64,000 nucleotides of DNA, from NCBI RefSeq assembly GCF_026391055.1, contig NZ_JAPLET010000022.1, positions 1 to 64,000 of the forward strand, written 5' to 3'. The translations under genes and the position numbers were made by a program. Shown here one piece after another: positions 36,015-45,397 of the stretch (its first letter is position 1; every line of letters begins with the position of its first letter). The DNA is from Spirosoma sp. (GTDB lineage: Bacteria; Bacteroidota; Bacteroidia; Cytophagales; Spirosomataceae). The notes beneath the pieces are model-generated. The model was given only the letters and a program-made list of their open reading frames with translations, ran no database searches and had not been told where the DNA came from.

Positions 36015-36323
36015 TAAAGGCTCCGTGTTTTCCCTCGTAAACAACACGAAGCACACTCTAGTTAAAATTTCCTTAAAAACCAGTCTCTTTAAGGGTTTGC
36101 CTATCGGTAGGGCGTAATACCAGACACCTGATTATCGTCAACGTCCGAGGGCTTTCAGGATGAGAGGTTGATGATGTGAACTGTTGGGAAAATAAGCTGA
36201 ACAGCTACATCATTCAGGTGTTTTTTATCAAAGGGAATTATTGAGGCCCAGGAACGGGAGATTGTCCAAATGCAGCAGATACTCAGCCGAATGGAGAATA
36301 AATAACGGGGTGGCCATACTCGG

Positions 36324-38918
36324 CTAAAAGTCCCGTTCCTCTGGTGACGAATCGGATTCCCGCTCTTCATTATCCCGCACTTTAACGATCTTCCGGCTTA
36401 ACCGATAACTAAACCCGATGAAACCAATCCGGCTTTCGCGTTTTCCGACGGTGTTTGCCAGGAAATTTGGCCCGAAGCTGTCGATCTGAAACTGAAGGGT
36501 GTTGAAGATATCACTCACCCGGAAGTTAAGCGTTCCCCGGCCTTTCAGCACATCCTGTTTCACCCCAATATCCACATTGAAAAAGCTGTGGATGGTTCCC
36601 TGCGCAACGATGAACGGCGAACGGTAATTAACCGCCAGTTGAATGGCGGTTCCGCGCCTGGGTCGAAGATCGGTGGTGACGCGGCTTGTCCAGCTTCGGT
36701 TGGTTCGGGTCAGCACGCCCGGTATGTTGGCCCCGCCCTGAATGGTCCGCTGAAAAAAGGTGAACGTGCCATTGACTTTCCACCAGTTGGTAATGTCCTG
36801 GTTCGCTACCACTTCCAGTCCGTAGTTCTGCGACCGGTTCAGGTTAAGCGACGTTTGCTCGGTAATGCCATCCTCGCGCAGCGTGCGGTAGCTGGTAATC
36901 TCGTTGTTTGTTTGCCGGTAGAACAGCGATGAGTTGACGGAGGTCGTCTTGCCATTCCACAGATAGCTCAGCTCCATCGAATTAATTAATTCCGGACTCA
37001 GCTGGGGGTTTCCAAAGCGGATGTTGAGCGGGTCGGACAGATCGACAAAGGGGTTGAGCGAACGCACCGATGGGCGGTTGATGCGCCGGGTATAATTGAG
37101 CTGTAGTTTTTGCTCTTTAGCCAGGTTATAATTGACAAACGCGCTTGGAAACAGATAGATATAATCCCGTTTGCTTTGCTGGCCCGTTGTGCGCTGATCG
37201 GTGAAGATGCTGGTATATTCCGTTCGGAGCCCGGCCTGGTAGCTGAACTTCTTCAGCTCATTACCAAAATTGACGTAAGCGGCACTGGTGTGCTCGTTAT
37301 ACAGGAAGTTGTTACTGATGTTGGGGTTTAGCTCCCAACTGTCGCTGAGCAGGTTTTCGAACACATAGTTGGCCCCTAATCGTCGGTAGGTGTACTTCAA
37401 CCCCGTTTCCATTCGCTGCTTGTTCTTAAGAGGGTTCACAAAGTCAGTTTGCAATACCGCTACGCGATTGTTCTGGTAATTGCTGGCCCGCTGCTGCCCG
37501 ATCAGGAAATTGGGCGTCAGTAAATTCTCGGGCAAGGTCGTTGTGTTGGTGAAGAGTTGATTTTCCGTTCCACTGTTGGTCGACAAAGTCGCGTCGACGG
37601 TTAGTTCGCGCCCTTTTTTGTCAAACGTCCGGCGGTAGCCAGCGGTATAATCAAGGCCGGTTTGGGGTTCCCGCTCTTCGGTCGACCGGCGGGTCAGGCC
37701 CAGCGATTCCCGGCGGGCATTCTGGGTGTTGAACGTCTCGAATTCGGAGTCGTAGCTGTACCGGGGCCGGTATAAGGCCGATACGGTGAGGTTATCGCGG
37801 GAAGTCAGCGCATAATCGAAACCCAGCCTCAGGTTGTTATTCACACTCCGCCGAACGGCATCATTGCGCTGGGAAAGATAGCTTACTGAGTCTGTGAAGA
37901 GGTTTTGACGATCCGAAATACGGTACTGAAAACGACGAAAATCCCGAAAGTTATAACTGCCGAACAGGTTGAGCTTTTTCAGCCGGGCGTTCAGATTCAC
38001 GGAGGCATTGTATTTATCCCGCGTGCCGACATTAAGCTGAACGGTTCCGTTAAAACCGGGTGCCCGCTCTTTTTTCAGGATGATGTTAATAATGCCCGAT
38101 GCGCCATCGGCATCATAGCGGGACGATGGATTCGTAATAATTTCGACCCGTTCGATGTTACTGGCCGGAATCTGGTCCAGCACGGCCTGCCGGTCGAGGC
38201 CCGTCAGGCCGGACGGTTTCCCATCCACCAGCACAATGACATTGCTGCTACCGCGCAAACTGAGGGTTCCGTCGACATCGACCGTGACAGACGGAACATT
38301 TTGTAAAATATCAATGGCCGATCCGCCCTGGGCAATGGGCAGTTGATCGACGTTCACCACTTTCTTATCGAGCGAATACTCATACGCCTGCCGTTGCCCC
38401 TGCACCACCACTTCGTTCAACTGCGTTGCTGTTTGGGTCAGCACAACAGTACCCAGATTTATAGATGGATTATTCCCGCTGATGCGAATGCCCGTAAGTT
38501 GCCTGGGCGCATAACCCAGGCTCTGAACGAGGGCATAATAAGCACCGGGAGCCAGGTTGTTGATGGTAAAAACTCCTTTCTCGTCGGTAAGGCCACCCGT
38601 AACGGAGCTGGAATCACTGGATCGAAAAAGCCCGATGCTGGCAAATTCAACAGGTTGGGCCTTTCCATTCTGCATGGCTGTTAGCCGACCCGTCAACGCA
38701 CCGATCGCAGCATCAGAATTTATGTCGCTGTCGCTACTGTCGGATGGCGTTTGGGCATTTAGGTAGGGAGTTCCGGGCGTTTCCTGGCCCACCGTGTCGG
38801 GCTGCATACCCAACATGCGCAGAACATCCTGCCCGGCAGGAGTTGGCTGTTGAGCCATAGCTTCGTCAAGAAATACGTTGGTGACAAGAACGAACGAAAG
38901 TAGGTGTGTATACTTCAT
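36324..38918 (-). CDS. TonB-dependent receptor (CarboxypepD_reg + plug + OMP_b-brl_3)
   Basis: The 864-residue protein has a signal peptide ('LLSFVLVTNVFLDEAMAQ'). A disordered acidic segment follows, then a carboxypeptidase-regulatory-like beta domain (about 70-165, 'TGRLTAMQNGKAQPVEFASI'), the plug (about 180-275, 'IDILQNVPSVTVDVDGTLSL') and the outer-membrane barrel. This is the SusC-independent receptor class that Bacteroidota use for siderophores, peptides or signal uptake. No SusD is adjacent. The last residues ('ERESDSSPEERDF') extend beyond the barrel as a short charged tail. It is monocistronic, followed 310 bases later by the permease gene. The ligand is unknown. Confidence 0.9.
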   Translation of the reverse strand: MKYTHLLSFVLVTNVFLDEAMAQQPTPAGQDVLRMLGMQPDTVGQETPGTPYLNAQTPSDSSDSDINSDAAIGALTGRLTAMQNGKAQPVEFASIGLFRSSDSSSVTGGLTDEKGVFTINNLAPGAYYALVQSLGYAPRQLTGIRISGNNPSINLGTVVLTQTATQLNEVVVQGQRQAYEYSLDKKVVNVDQLPIAQGGSAIDILQNVPSVTVDVDGTLSLRGSSNVIVLVDGKPSGLTGLDRQAVLDQIPASNIERVEIITNPSSRYDADGASGIINIILKKERAPGFNGTVQLNVGTRDKYNASVNLNARLKKLNLFGSYNFRDFRRFQYRISDRQNLFTDSVSYLSQRNDAVRRSVNNNLRLGFDYALTSRDNLTVSALYRPRYSYDSEFETFNTQNARRESLGLTRRSTEEREPQTGLDYTAGYRRTFDKKGRELTVDATLSTNSGTENQLFTNTTTLPENLLTPNFLIGQQRASNYQNNRVAVLQTDFVNPLKNKQRMETGLKYTYRRLGANYVFENLLSDSWELNPNISNNFLYNEHTSAAYVNFGNELKKFSYQAGLRTEYTSIFTDQRTTGQQSKRDYIYLFPSAFVNYNLAKEQKLQLNYTRRINRPSVRSLNPFVDLSDPLNIRFGNPQLSPELINSMELSYLWNGKTTSVNSSLFYRQTNNEITSYRTLREDGITEQTSLNLNRSQNYGLEVVANQDITNWWKVNGTFTFFQRTIQGGANIPGVLTRTNRSWTSRVTTDLRPRRGTAIQLAVNYRSPFIVAQGTIHSFFNVDIGVKQDVLKGRGTLNFRVSDIFNTLQFQIDSFGPNFLANTVGKRESRIGFIGFSYRLSRKIVKVRDNEERESDSSPEERDF

Positions 38919-39532
38919 AAGGCAGCATTTAGAGGAGCAGAAAAGGGTAAGAAGCGGCTTGTGTTATCAGGTTGAGCAGCCATATGCGGCTCAAATCGAC
39001 AACTCAAACAACTTGAAAGGCAACCGACTGGTCGTCGGGCCGAAAACACTTTTTTAGGTGTAGATAACCTGTATGTAGGTTAGCGAAGAAACGGGTTGCC
39101 CGTTTTGGGGTGTAGTGATAAACAGGTTTTGTCGTAGCGGGATTGACTACAAATTTCCTGAACGGGTTTTAAAGAGAGCTTAACAAAACCTTAGAATTTC
39201 CTTAAGATCAGAGTTGTTAGCCCCACGAACGGCTATCTCAGCCACTGAAGTGGATGATGTTCTTGTCAGTCTGGATGTAAACTTCGCGACTAATCGTCCG
39301 CCCGATGGCAGTTATCTAGTTTGGAAAGGTTATTTCAGGGTAAAACAGTTTATAATCCAAGGCTGGCCTCTTTTTCAAACAACCAAAACGATGGCTTAGT
39401 ATCTCTGTAAACCACCGTTTTGCTTGTATAAATGTAACGTGAATAATAGGTATCTTTGTCTGAATATCAATAAGTTACCTGCCTTCAGTTCCTTCCCATT
39501 ATTCACGTTACCCTAACGGACAGTCTGTTGCA
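38919..39532. other. Intergenic region upstream of the TonB-dependent receptor; inverted repeat
   Basis: No coding frame looks real. The receptor promoter should lie in the first 200 bases. The far end contains a perfect 14-bp inverted repeat (39434-39511). Confidence 0.5.
39434..39511. repeat. 78-bp unit bounded by perfect 14-bp inverted repeats
   Basis: GTAACGTGAATAAT (39434-39447) is repeated in exact inverse at 39498-39511, separated by 50 bases. It lies 22 bases past the stop of the small acidic gene. It could be that gene's terminator with a large loop, or a very small mobile element. Confidence 0.45.
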
Positions 39533-39796
39533 TCAGGAATAAGCCGGTTTGTCGATATCCGGTTTGTCGTTGGGGTTTGTGTTTGGATTCATCATCCGAA
39601 CATTTTGACCCGGCTCATCGGGCCCGTCCGTATACCTCTCGTTCAGCTCATCATCAGGAAGTGCCTCGTCGGGTAAATCGCTGACAGGCTGTTCGCTGCT
39701 TACGCCACTGTGTCCTTCTGTCGACTGATTTTCCAGCCCATCAGGCGAAATGGCTTTTTTTGCCCGGATAATGTCTTCTCTCTCGTCGCTTTCCAT
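39533..39796 (-). CDS. Small acidic hypothetical protein
   Basis: The predicted 87-residue protein is strongly acidic and Asp/Pro/Asn-rich ('SDLPDEALPDDELNERYTDG'), with no signal peptide, membrane segment or recognisable fold; it is probably disordered. The gene lies 36 bases after the lipoprotein gene on the same strand and may be the last gene of the 39.5-43.5 kb envelope group. Its composition supports translation, but there is no family evidence. Confidence 0.55.
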   Translation of the reverse strand: MESDEREDIIRAKKAISPDGLENQSTEGHSGVSSEQPVSDLPDEALPDDELNERYTDGPDEPGQNVRMMNPNTNPNDKPDIDKPAYS

Positions 39797-39832
39797 ATCG
39801 GTTTGATTTTAAAATTGAATGTATTGACTCTA

Positions 39833-40231
39833 TTATTTTTCGGTTGTCAGAATCGTTTGCCCCGCCGGATACAGTATGTCGGCGTTGTCTTCGGCCGTAA
39901 TGAAAACGGCCTGGGGTTTGGCAACGGCCGCCGTGGTTAGAGTTGCCGTCAGGGCTTTACCGGACGGATGCAGCTGACCCAGTTTTTTGACGGAATTGTC
40001 ATTCTGCTTCATCCAGACCAGATACGTATCCTTAGCAGGCGTCAGTTTTTGGGATTCTGCCAGATTCTGGACCCGTACATCCAGGGTGTAGTTTTCGTTC
40101 TTATCTTTCTTAACGTTGATGGTACCGGCAGCTGCGGGAACAACAGACGATGTGGTAAATGTCATTTTGGGTGTGCAGGCATTGATCGTTAAAATTAAAC
40201 CCAGTAGTGTGATTGTTCGGATCGTTTTCAT
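39833..40231 (-). CDS. Small hypothetical lipoprotein
   Basis: The 132-residue protein has a lipoprotein signal ('ITLLGLILTINAC', lipid cysteine at residue 19). A beta-rich mature part follows ('YTLDVRVQNLAESQKLTPAK', 'KPQAVFITAEDNADILYPAG') that resembles anti-sigma-K or DUF-type Ig-like domains. It lies 23 bases after the PerM-like gene in the same direction. Function is unknown; envelope location is the only firm inference. Confidence 0.72.
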   Translation of the reverse strand: MKTIRTITLLGLILTINACTPKMTFTTSSVVPAAAGTINVKKDKNENYTLDVRVQNLAESQKLTPAKDTYLVWMKQNDNSVKKLGQLHPSGKALTATLTTAAVAKPQAVFITAEDNADILYPAGQTILTTEK

Positions 40232-40254
40232 TTCGTTGACGTTTTAGATAGTTT

Positions 40255-41301
40255 TTAATTTGACGTTTTTTCCAGGCGGTCTTTCACATACAACTCCTGT
40301 ATAATCACCAGTAGGACGGCAATGAGCGGAGAGGCAAACAGGACGCCCGCCAGCCCGACCAGAATGCCCAGCAACACCTGCCCGAACAGGAGCAGAGCGG
40401 GCGGCAGGGAAACAAACTTTTTATCCAGCAGGGGTGTCAGCACATACCCTTCCAGCGATTGCACGCCCATGTACAGCGCGAAGACATACACAACCGAGCT
40501 CGCGCCTTGTGGTAAAGCCACCAGTAGAGCCGGGGCCAGCGCAATGTAAGGCCCCAGGTTAGGAATGAAATTTAGTATGCCAGCCAGGATACCCAGCACA
40601 ATAGGAAAGGGAATACCGAGAAGGGCCAGCCCCACACTGGTGGTTACTCCCACAACCGTCATCGTGATCGACCGGCTGATGAACCAGTTCTTCAGGGTTG
40701 CAAAACACAGGTCCATGACACCCAGCAGTCGAGGGCGGTACGACGGATGAAAGAGTTTGACAAACCCTTTTCGATACACATCAGGACTGGAGGCCAGGTA
40801 AATTCCAGTGATAAGTACAATCAGTACATTAACCAGACCGCCCAGCGTCGTGGAAAAAACACCGGTGACCTGGGTGAGTACGCCCATACCCCGACCGCCT
40901 GACGACAGGAGCTTACCGGGCTGGTCGGGTATGCCTTCCAGCAATTTATTACCCCATTCGGTTTGCGACAGGTTGCCTTTGAGTCGTTCGACCGACGCGG
41001 GAAGCGATTTCGCCAGTTCATTGGCCTGCTGGCTGACGGTGGGAGCCAACCCCCAGATAACCCCCGCCACCAACGCTACCAGCAAAAGCATCACCAGCCC
41101 CAGCGACAAGCCATACGATAACTGTGTTTTGCTACTGACAAACTGACTCAGCCCACTGAGCACCACCGCCACAATGATTCCGCCAAATACCAGAAAGAAG
41201 AAATTAGCGGCATACCCTACCAGCAGAAACAAAGCCGCAATCAGTAAACAAATAAATGCTGCCGTGGCCGTCCGTATTGGAAAGGAGGAGTGGTGTCTCA
41301 T
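40255..41301 (-). CDS. AI-2E/PerM-family membrane transporter
   Basis: The 348-residue integral membrane protein shows the family plan. There is an N-terminal pair of spans ('AFICLLIAALFLLVGYAANF' and 'GGIIVAVVLSGLSQFV'), a soluble helical insert ('SQQANELAKSLPASVERLKG', about 85-140), then four to five more spans. The highly conserved 'GIPFPIVLGILAGILNFIPN' and 'LGPYIALAPALL' come near residue 230-260. Members export autoinducer-2, act as Na+/H+ antiporters or have no known substrate, so function should be left open. It is 13 bases after DUF421 in a co-directional envelope operon. Confidence 0.9.
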   Translation of the reverse strand: MRHHSSFPIRTATAAFICLLIAALFLLVGYAANFFFLVFGGIIVAVVLSGLSQFVSSKTQLSYGLSLGLVMLLLVALVAGVIWGLAPTVSQQANELAKSLPASVERLKGNLSQTEWGNKLLEGIPDQPGKLLSSGGRGMGVLTQVTGVFSTTLGGLVNVLIVLITGIYLASSPDVYRKGFVKLFHPSYRPRLLGVMDLCFATLKNWFISRSITMTVVGVTTSVGLALLGIPFPIVLGILAGILNFIPNLGPYIALAPALLVALPQGASSVVYVFALYMGVQSLEGYVLTPLLDKKFVSLPPALLLFGQVLLGILVGLAGVLFASPLIAVLLVIIQELYVKDRLEKTSN

Positions 41302-41314
41302 GGTGTATACAGGA

Positions 41315-41881
41315 TTAATTTATCTGGTTATATTCTGCCAGATGGGCATGGGTGACGTTTTGCAGACTGCGGATGTCGGACGAAGGGCTATTTGAAATGA
41401 CGGTGAATGATCCGTCGGTTTCCAGTACGACAGCCTTCACCTCGTCGGGGTTTGCTGAACCGGAGCTGCGTATGGCCGCAAGAATTTCATCTTCGCTCAC
41501 CCGCTGCCGACGCATGGCCTGCTTCAGGTAATGTCCCTGATGAAACAGTAATGTCGGTTCTGCTTTGATAAGCTGCTTGAATCCCGGCCACCGCACCGAC
41601 AGCCAAGCCACGACATATTGAAGACCAACCAGCAGCGCCAGTGCGGTTAATCCATCGGCCACTCCCGTTTGTCGCGAGACGATAATGGTCGATAGGGTAG
41701 ACCCCAGCGCAACGGTAACCACCAGATCAAATGCATTCATTTTTGACAGCGTACGCTTGCCCGAAATTCGAAGGATAAGCAGCAGGCCAACGTAGGCCAG
41801 TACACCGACGACCAGAATGCGCCCAATGCTTTCCCAGCCCTTAAAAAGCCAGTCGCTGATGGTGTGAACGACGTCGATCAT
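41315..41881 (-). CDS. DUF421 (YetF-like) membrane protein
   Basis: The 188-residue protein has three N-terminal membrane spans ('ILVVGVLAYVGLLLILRISG', 'FDLVVTVALGSTLSTIIVSR', 'GLTALALLVGLQYVVAWLSV'). The DUF421 core follows ('GKRTLSKMNAFDLVVTVALG', about 40-60), then a cytoplasmic alpha/beta domain ('RQRVSEDEILAAIRSSG...VLETDGSFTVI'). YetF-like proteins are membrane proteins of unknown biochemical role, linked to the cell envelope and sporulation in Bacilli. Its start overlaps the MscS stop by 4 bases, which suggests translational coupling and a shared stress function. Confidence 0.88.
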   Translation of the reverse strand: MIDVVHTISDWLFKGWESIGRILVVGVLAYVGLLLILRISGKRTLSKMNAFDLVVTVALGSTLSTIIVSRQTGVADGLTALALLVGLQYVVAWLSVRWPGFKQLIKAEPTLLFHQGHYLKQAMRRQRVSEDEILAAIRSSGSANPDEVKAVVLETDGSFTVISNSPSSDIRSLQNVTHAHLAEYNQIN

Positions 41882-42891
41882 AGTTGTTTACCGTTTAGGT
41901 CAGGCGTCTTGTTGGGTGTAGACACGGGTGGTCGGGACAGAATGGCCGGTCCATCGGGTTGTTTTTCGAGCAGAACCACCGAATGCGGATACGGCATGTC
42001 GATGTTGGCGTCATCGAGGGCCAGTTTTACGCCTGTCACCACCTGGTCACTCACCTTCAGAACGTTGGCCTGATGCGACTCTACCCAGAAATAAACCGTC
42101 AGGTTGACCGACGAACCCGCCAGCTCAGAAACGTATACCCAGGGGGAAGGCTCCTTAAGGACGCCATCAATACGACTTAAAACTCCGTGAATGACGGTAC
42201 GGGCCTGGTCAATCGAATCAGGATAACCAATGCCCACCACAAACTTCACCCGACGTTTATCGTAGGCCGTCCGGACAAGTATCGAACTGGTATATACATC
42301 TCCGTTTGGCAGAATCACACGCTCGCCGTCGTAGGTTTTCAGCCGGGTCGAGCGCATGTTGATGTCTTCGACGGTGCCTTCGAAACTATTGATCTTGATC
42401 TGGTCCCCTACTTTGAACGGGCGACGCCACAGAATGAGCAGGCCTGCAAAGAAGTTCTGGAGAATGTCTTTGAAGGCAAATCCAATGGCTACGGATGTGA
42501 TCCCCAATCCGGCGATAATATCCCCCGGCTTAAACGACGGAAAGAAAATGACGCAGGCGACCAGAAAACCCAAAATGGTGATGAGTGTGCTCACAATTCG
42601 GCTCACCAGGTTGGCAAGCATATCGTCAATAGCATGGGTTTGAACCGCTACTTTATTGATAACTTTCCGCAGGAGTTTCCCCAGCAACCAGAACAGCACG
42701 AAGACAAAAATGCCCACCAGCAGGTAAGGAAGCCGCTCGGCTGTGCCTTTCAGGAAATCACGAACGGTGCGCCAGAACAGGATCAGGCCATCGTTGAGCG
42801 TAAATGGGGGTTCATTGACGCGCGGGGGTTGCAGAAAAATCAATAGAAAGGTCATACCGATGGCATCAGACGCCCAATAGCTCCTGATCAT
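41878..42891 (-). CDS. Small-conductance mechanosensitive channel (MscS family)
   Basis: The 337-residue protein has an N-terminal tail and three membrane spans. The pore-lining third span ('GDIIAGLGITSVAIGFAFKD', about 163-182) carries the alternating Gly/Ala pattern of MscS. The beta domain ('PFKVGDQIKINSFEGTVEDI') and the C-terminal alpha/beta vestibule ('VVTGVKLALDDANIDMPYPH') are intact. It releases osmolytes upon hypo-osmotic shock. It is 17 bases downstream of a membrane-anchored sensor-like gene and overlaps DUF421; the operon is probably devoted to turgor or envelope stress. Confidence 0.92.
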   Translation of the reverse strand: MIRSYWASDAIGMTFLLIFLQPPRVNEPPFTLNDGLILFWRTVRDFLKGTAERLPYLLVGIFVFVLFWLLGKLLRKVINKVAVQTHAIDDMLANLVSRIVSTLITILGFLVACVIFFPSFKPGDIIAGLGITSVAIGFAFKDILQNFFAGLLILWRRPFKVGDQIKINSFEGTVEDINMRSTRLKTYDGERVILPNGDVYTSSILVRTAYDKRRVKFVVGIGYPDSIDQARTVIHGVLSRIDGVLKEPSPWVYVSELAGSSVNLTVYFWVESHQANVLKVSDQVVTGVKLALDDANIDMPYPHSVVLLEKQPDGPAILSRPPVSTPNKTPDLNGKQL

Positions 42892-42908
42892 TACTGGTGG
42901 TTCGTCTG

Positions 42909-43475
42909 TTACTCATTTGTAGCAGGGGCCGGTAAAACAGGCGTTGGCTTATAAAACAGGACCAGCGTACCCAATCGCTTGTTGGGCGCCATGATGGGTG
43001 CCGAGAGTTCATAAACGGCTTTATTGTTGAAATAGATATCCTCCTTCTGGAGCAGATAATCCGGGAAACGGCTGGCGAATACAATACCCTGATTTTTCTT
43101 GTTCGTCGACAGGGTCACCTTCCCGGCGGGGTCAACCAGCAGCATTTCCTGTACCCCTTTATTTTGGACAAGCGTATTGAAGTATTCGTTGATTTCGCCG
43201 GGTTTGTTCTGTAACAGAGCGTTGCGAACGGCCCAGGCAAAGGTTTTCATGCCAAAGGTCAACTGCTGCTGATTGGCCGAAAGCTGGTTGTTCTGTGCGG
43301 TGACCCGCATGGTACTTCGTTCCTGTATAAACTCCTCTTTAAGCGTCCAGTTGCGATACAGTAAGTAGGCGCAACCAACACCTAAAAGAATGATTACGGC
43401 ATACAGCACGTTTTTAGGGTCCAAACTAAGTTTAGACGTCGTTGTCGTCTCTGATAATGGTTGTTGAGTGGTCAT
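42909..43475 (-). CDS. Membrane-anchored Cache-like sensory domain protein without output domain
   Basis: The 188-residue protein has a cytoplasmic N-terminal tail, one span ('VLYAVIILLGVGCAYLLYR', about 23-41) and a short coiled-coil stalk. The extracytoplasmic domain has the pattern of a single Cache/PAS-like fold ('INEYFNTLVQNKGVQEMLLV', 'PAGKVTLSTNKKNQGIVF', 'YELSAPIMAPNKRLGTLVLF'). Such domains normally feed a kinase or cyclase, but here the protein ends after the sensor. It is the first gene of the MscS/DUF421/PerM group. A role sensing an envelope ligand for the channel is inference. Confidence 0.7.
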   Translation of the reverse strand: MTTQQPLSETTTTSKLSLDPKNVLYAVIILLGVGCAYLLYRNWTLKEEFIQERSTMRVTAQNNQLSANQQQLTFGMKTFAWAVRNALLQNKPGEINEYFNTLVQNKGVQEMLLVDPAGKVTLSTNKKNQGIVFASRFPDYLLQKEDIYFNNKAVYELSAPIMAPNKRLGTLVLFYKPTPVLPAPATNE

Positions 43476-43598
43476 CGTGTCCGTTGAGTCATTAGGGTTA
43501 GTAAATGCTATGACTGGATAGCGTTTACCTCAATGAACAGCGGGGGGCTTAGACAGGACTTAAGAAAAGCTTAGAATCTGGTTAGAAAGACGGTTTGA

Positions 43599-43999
43599 TC
43601 AGTGAAACGATCCATACGAACGAACCTGAAACCCGCCAACATACATGGGTTTGCTTTCTGTATCCGATTCGGATGAAGTGGTTTGCTGCCGAAACAGTAT
43701 CCCGTTGTTCGCGCGTTCGAGAAAGTAATTGAAGGCCGTTCTCAGCAAAGCAAAAGCGGCCAGGAGACCAATGTCATTTCAGGAGGGCGCAACGGCGATC
43801 TCAGAATGTCGGCACCTAGCTCCAGTTCAACAGCGAGCGGCCCAACGATAACCGGATTTCTTCTTTAGGTACTGCCAGACTGCGGCCTGTAGCAATCGCC
43901 AGCAGGAAACTCCATTAGGCTCGCACCGATGCCGTTACAATGACGATGGCTGCACCGGCTTCGATCCAGCGGGCCGATAGTTTCAATAAATTCTTCCAT
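43599..43999 (-). pseudogene. Frameshifted DUF1622-family membrane protein gene
   Basis: Read on the minus strand from an ATG at 43997-43999, the fragments are 'MEEFIETIGPL', then (frame changed) 'IEAGAAIVIVTASVRA', 'GRSLAVPKEEIRLSLGRSL', 'ELGADILRSPLRPPEMTLVS' and 'LLRTAFNYFLERANNG'. They follow each other in the order of the DUF1622 family (about 120 residues, three spans). At least three frame changes and a stop interrupt it, so it cannot make the full protein. It lies between the Cache-like gene and the fasciclin gene. The family is conserved in bacterial membranes with unknown function. Confidence 0.65.
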
Positions 44000-44097
44000 T
44001 GGCCCGCTAACGGGTCTACCACTCATGCGGCTAAGCAAGCCATTGGGCTATCCGTCTTAAAGAATATATAATTGTGGAGCAAGCGAACCGATTTCCG

Positions 44098-44664
44098 TCA
44101 GCGAACAATCGGCCCTTTTGGCGATGTCTTTTGAAGCACTTTATTAATGGAATAGACTACACCATTGGTGGCCCGTATATCGGCCTGAATGACATCGGCA
44201 ACTGTACCACGTCCATCCTCAATTGTTATATTGTTCCCCTGTTTGTGAACCACCAGAATCTGCCCTGTCAGGTTGGTTAGCGTCTGGCCATCTCTGAGTT
44301 GATCAGATGTCAGGCGGCCTTTAACGACGTGGTAGGCCAATAACTGGATAAGCCGTTGTTTGCTCGATGGGAGTAGTAATTCACTGATTGACGGCTCCGA
44401 CAAAGCCGAAAACGCTCCGTTGTTGGGGGCAAATACGGTGTACGGCCCTTTCCCGACTGCTTGCTTGCTTAACCCGGAGGCTTTCAGCAACTGGAGCAGC
44501 GTGGTATGATCGGGCGACTGTGCCGCAATACGGCCCAGGGAGGTTCCGGTCTTGACCCCGCTTGCTTTTAGCTGATCGGGGCTACTTTGTGCCAATGCGT
44601 CCAGTTGACTGCCGAGGAGCAGGGAGCTGATAAGACTTAAAATAAGGATATGATTTACGTTCAT
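44098..44664 (-). CDS. Secreted fasciclin (FAS1) domain protein
   Basis: The 188-residue protein has a signal peptide ('LILSLISSLLLGSQLDALAQ') and a single FAS1 domain. 'TTLLQLLKASGLSKQAVGKG' is the first helix pair, 'YTVFAPNNGAFSAL' the H1 box, 'LLAYHVVKGRLTSDQL' the central motif and 'VYSINKVLQK' the H2 box. FAS1 proteins mediate adhesion or act as scaffold at the surface; the bacterial ones are often periplasmic with unknown partners. It appears monocistronic, with a decayed DUF1622 gene downstream. Confidence 0.92.
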   Translation of the reverse strand: MNVNHILILSLISSLLLGSQLDALAQSSPDQLKASGVKTGTSLGRIAAQSPDHTTLLQLLKASGLSKQAVGKGPYTVFAPNNGAFSALSEPSISELLLPSSKQRLIQLLAYHVVKGRLTSDQLRDGQTLTNLTGQILVVHKQGNNITIEDGRGTVADVIQADIRATNGVVYSINKVLQKTSPKGPIVR

Positions 44665-44900
44665 GAGGAGCTGATTTCGGTTTGTTGATGGCTAATTAGT
44701 CGAGTAGTTTACTGTAGTTTTAACGGTGCATACCCTCGATTGTTTTGATCGGGTTATGTTAAAGGACCTGCCCGAATGCCTTTCCATCCATTGAAAGGTG
44801 AGCTACGTTTCTATAAACCGGGCAGCCAGATTTACAGTCACTTGCTTACCTTTCGTTGACTTTGTCGGTTAGCTGCCATAAACTGTTTTACTCAACCAAC

Positions 44901-45035
44901 ATGGATGCTATTTCTGCGCTACTCGTTAATCTTGTCTGTGTGCTGGATCCGGAAAGGATTGAGTCTTCCCGAGTTCACCTGTCTGACGCATTGGCCGACA
45001 GTCGGTTCGGCACCGAGACAAAGAAGATACAATAA
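44901..45035 (+). pseudogene. Possible scrap of a ROK-family sugar kinase
   Basis: A 44-codon open stretch begins with 'LLVNLVCVLDPERIESS'. In ROK kinases, 'NLxNLLDPExIVIGGG' is a conserved C-terminal segment, and the first half matches that pattern. The rest does not continue the family and the frame ends after 24 more codons. This is weak evidence from a short match. Confidence 0.2.
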
Positions 45036-45397
45036 CTGGCAGCGCTAACGGCTCAGAAATACCAGATTAGCTGCACGGGAGTTTGCCGGACAGGGAATAT
45101 GATTCCCTGGGCAACTGATGCCCCATGATCACCAGCGTCAGTATGGCAATCACCAGCGGGCCTTCCAGCACAGGTGTCAGTTGTGTATACTAATCACTTA
45201 TGTGACTGAAGGCGTTTAATTGGCCGACCTGTATTAAGTTAATAACTGTGAACTCCTGTCAGTAGCACACGGGTCAACAGCAGACTAAGAGAACAAGTAC
45301 AACGATGAATCATTCGTTAACTGGTATCCGACCACACAGTTTAAAGAAATTGAATGCGAATGCGATGGATTGAGCTTACAGATAGTTAAAAGTTAGT

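Noticed and set aside
36155..36370. 71-codon minus-strand frame after the TonB-dependent receptor
   Set aside because: Overlaps the receptor's 3' end in another frame and shows no domain or signal.
43683..43868. Plus-strand frame inside the DUF1622 remnant
   Set aside because: The minus strand carries the family-like fragments; the plus frame is its antisense shadow.
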